Program-made: the position numbers and the translations under genes
In this document: positions 41,601 through 44,600 of the stretch, in pieces
Layout of the letters: every line of letters begins with the position of its first letter
How positions within the stretch are numbered: position 1 is the stretch's first letter
Notes under the pieces: generated by a model
The model's database searches: none
What the model saw: the letters and a program-made list of their open reading frames with translations, nothing else
Told to the model about the DNA's origin: nothing
NCBI GenBank assembly: GCA_017591395.1
Contig: WEDG01001469.1
Location: forward strand, 1 to 64,000
Source of the DNA: Schistocephalus solidus
Taxonomy: Eukaryota; Platyhelminthes; Cestoda; Diphyllobothriidea; Diphyllobothriidae
DNA: 64,000 bases
Direction: 5' to 3'

Positions 41601-44600
41601 ACAACACAATGCTCCTTGGCGAAGGGGATCGATAGCCCTGCAGCATCGCCAGCGTAATTGAGATACCTTATACGCGAGCGAACCATGCTACATTGTAACA
41701 CTGGGATGACCCGCTAACATCTGTTGATGAACGCATTCTATGATGCAGTTCGCAGTACTAACCACGGGGGCTGTATTTAACATCAAATAAACCCCTCTTG
41801 CAGTAAACCACTGGCTTTGGTTCTCGTTCTGTAATAGTAGGCTTGATTCATTTGAAGCAGCCTTGATGACAGCTTTTCATGTGGCGTGATTGACCTTAGA
41901 AAGTCTCGGTTAACAGCGTTAAATCCGAGGAAGGCGGCAGACTACTGTACCCTGTGAGGGTAGATTGCTGGCAGCAAGGATGCTATTCGAGGTTTTAACG
42001 CAGAAAGAAGTGAATTTAAACGAATCCTCCCCTCCTTCCGTCGAAAGCTCTACCAATTCTTTTTGTTTGCACTTCATGGTTTAAAAAAACAATTCCGGAC
42101 TATCGTGGAGTGTCAAGTGAGATCATTTATTACGGTATTTCTTACACAGAAGTCCGTCACATTTCTTGAATATCGATTCCAGCTCATAAAAATGGTCTTT
42201 GCCTCCCAAGTTCGTGTCGCAAGACCCGTGTGCTACTCATCGCCTGTATATTTCCTTTGAAAGGCAGTTACTGCCTCGTGCCTTGTCGTTCTTTGTTTTT
42301 GCCATCGTTTCAAAGTAGACAGACCTACAGGAGCAACCAAGTATGTCTTCAAAATGGACTGTGACTAAGGACGGTGGGCCTGCCAGATTTAGTTTTTTTT
42401 GCAGAATTTCCATGTCTTTGACATACCATGTCCGATAGTGAAACTGTCAGCATATCTACAAAATCTGATACAGACTCGCATTGAATGAAGCGCGTTCGGG
42501 TTCTCTGGCAGTTTCAATATAGATTCGTCTCATGCGTGCCACGCATAGTATCTGATCGCACAATTCAACCCTGCAGTCTACCTCTCCTTAGGCGATTGGC
42601 CCTTGCGCTATCAACCGATAGGATCGGTTCAGCAGAGCTTTAGTTGTTTGCCAATGTCTGCCATGACCTAGCATCTGAGAATTTTTCTCAAGAACATGCT
42701 TCGGTTCGCATCAGTTACCCGCTACCGAAACCACATCGGAAATCCTTATCGTTTTGCGTCAGTACGGTGAAGCCGTCAGAGATGGTGGACATCGTGTCTC
42801 CTTATATGTAGCGTCTTCAGAAATATGCACTGTTTACTGCAGCTAAATTCTGAAAAATTAATGGTTTCAACTATTCTTACTACCGATGTAGGCAACATGC
42901 ATTGCGTGGAATGAGCCAGCGTATACTGACAAGTATGTAGTCCACTGGGAGAAACATATACTTACTTGTACTTGGTAATGCTGTGATTACGCCCGATCTA
43001 GTCGCCCTAGATTTTTTCGCGGATTGTACTTCCATGTGCATGCTGTGATCTGTGGCAGCGGATTTGGAGAGCTGGATTCATGCTCTTTTTCAGCGAGCAG
43101 ATTGAATACCGAAGGTCAAAGAACCACGACCATTGACTGTCGGTTAAGCTAGATGTTAAAATAGCCGCCTCTATAATGCCTCCAGACGGCCTTCGGTACC
43201 ACAGAAACACCAAATTCTGGAGGCGGAGGACGAATAAGGTGCATAATCTATCACAGTTTTCTCTCCTAAATGGCCTGTGGTATGTTCAGAATGTTATGGC
43301 GGGAAGTCCAAGTTTGTTTTAGTTAAGATGGGATCGTGCACTGCACTAGACTGCTAGTTCTTAGGAAACGGTGATCGAACTCCTGTTTTAGCTCGTCGCC
43401 TGTGCGCACAGCCTAGCATTGGCAGCCGCACAGGCTGGCTGCACGGACAGATGCTCGGCTCATGCAGATGACTATGGTGACGGAAATAGTGTAACCGGTC
43501 CATAGAGGTATCTAACTATTTTTCGCCCCAAAGCACTCTGAACGAACACAATCTGCCAAATCGCAAGCCATTCGGTGGAGCAGTCATGTCCGAGTTCCAG
43601 AATGTGCCGCAGTGTGAATACTCTGTCAGTGTATGCACGTTCAACTCGCGACCCGACTTGATAGCGTCTCGCTCTGAAAGGGCGCGTGAGAATGAAAATG
43701 TAAAAGGCTTCTTCCGTACTGTCAGCGAAACGTATGCACCGCTGTTTCTTATGGTTGATCTTATTTGCTTTTTTAAAAAAAATGACGCACAGGTGACCAT
43801 ACTTCAGTTGTCAAGATCGAGCTCATTCATCCATACCTGTCCCAAACCCCGTGGAGCTTAAGCGACTGGGCGTCCTCAACATTAGACTCGCAGGCTTAAG
43901 TGATGACGCCGTCCTCCCTGTTGCGCAGTCTCTGGGTTTTATTGGTGATTCCATTCTGAGAGGGGTAGTCATAAAGCATTGTACAGCCTGGAAAAAAGAG
44001 GAAACAGTACTCACCTGGTTTTTAAACTAACTTACCACAGCCGCATAGAGGTGAAACTTGATTCTTGTAACAGCCCTCGAGCTCTTCTACTATTAGATGA
44101 AAAAAATCTTTCAAAAGGGGCCATCATATGCTAGTCATTACAACACCAATTTTCGAGCAGTAGTTTCATCCAAACCGTTCTCAGTTGGTGCCTTATAAAA
44201 GTAGCCCCCGACAAGCAACCACCTGCGAAATGAGTAGGTTGTCGGGAACGGATGAATACACACTCGTGAACCATGCAGAGGTAATGCCTTAAGCCATGGC
44301 TGATAACCGTAAATGTGGCAAACCAAGGTGGTGTTACGTCATGGGGAATGTCGTCCGCCATCCGGTAGTTAGTTACCCGCCAGTCACGGGCCAAGTCAAT
44401 TTCCGGGCTGTCCGTAGGGCTACGGTCCGTACGCCGGGGTTAGACTTGCCGAGGCGCTGTGGCTTGTCCGATTTTTCATGTTGGCCTTTCGTTTTCACGC
44501 CTGCCTTGCCTCACCGTAACGATGTATTCCGTATTAACTGCTGCTCCTACCAAATGATCTGGCAACAGTCTCACATTATCCCTTCTTCGAGTAGCTTCCG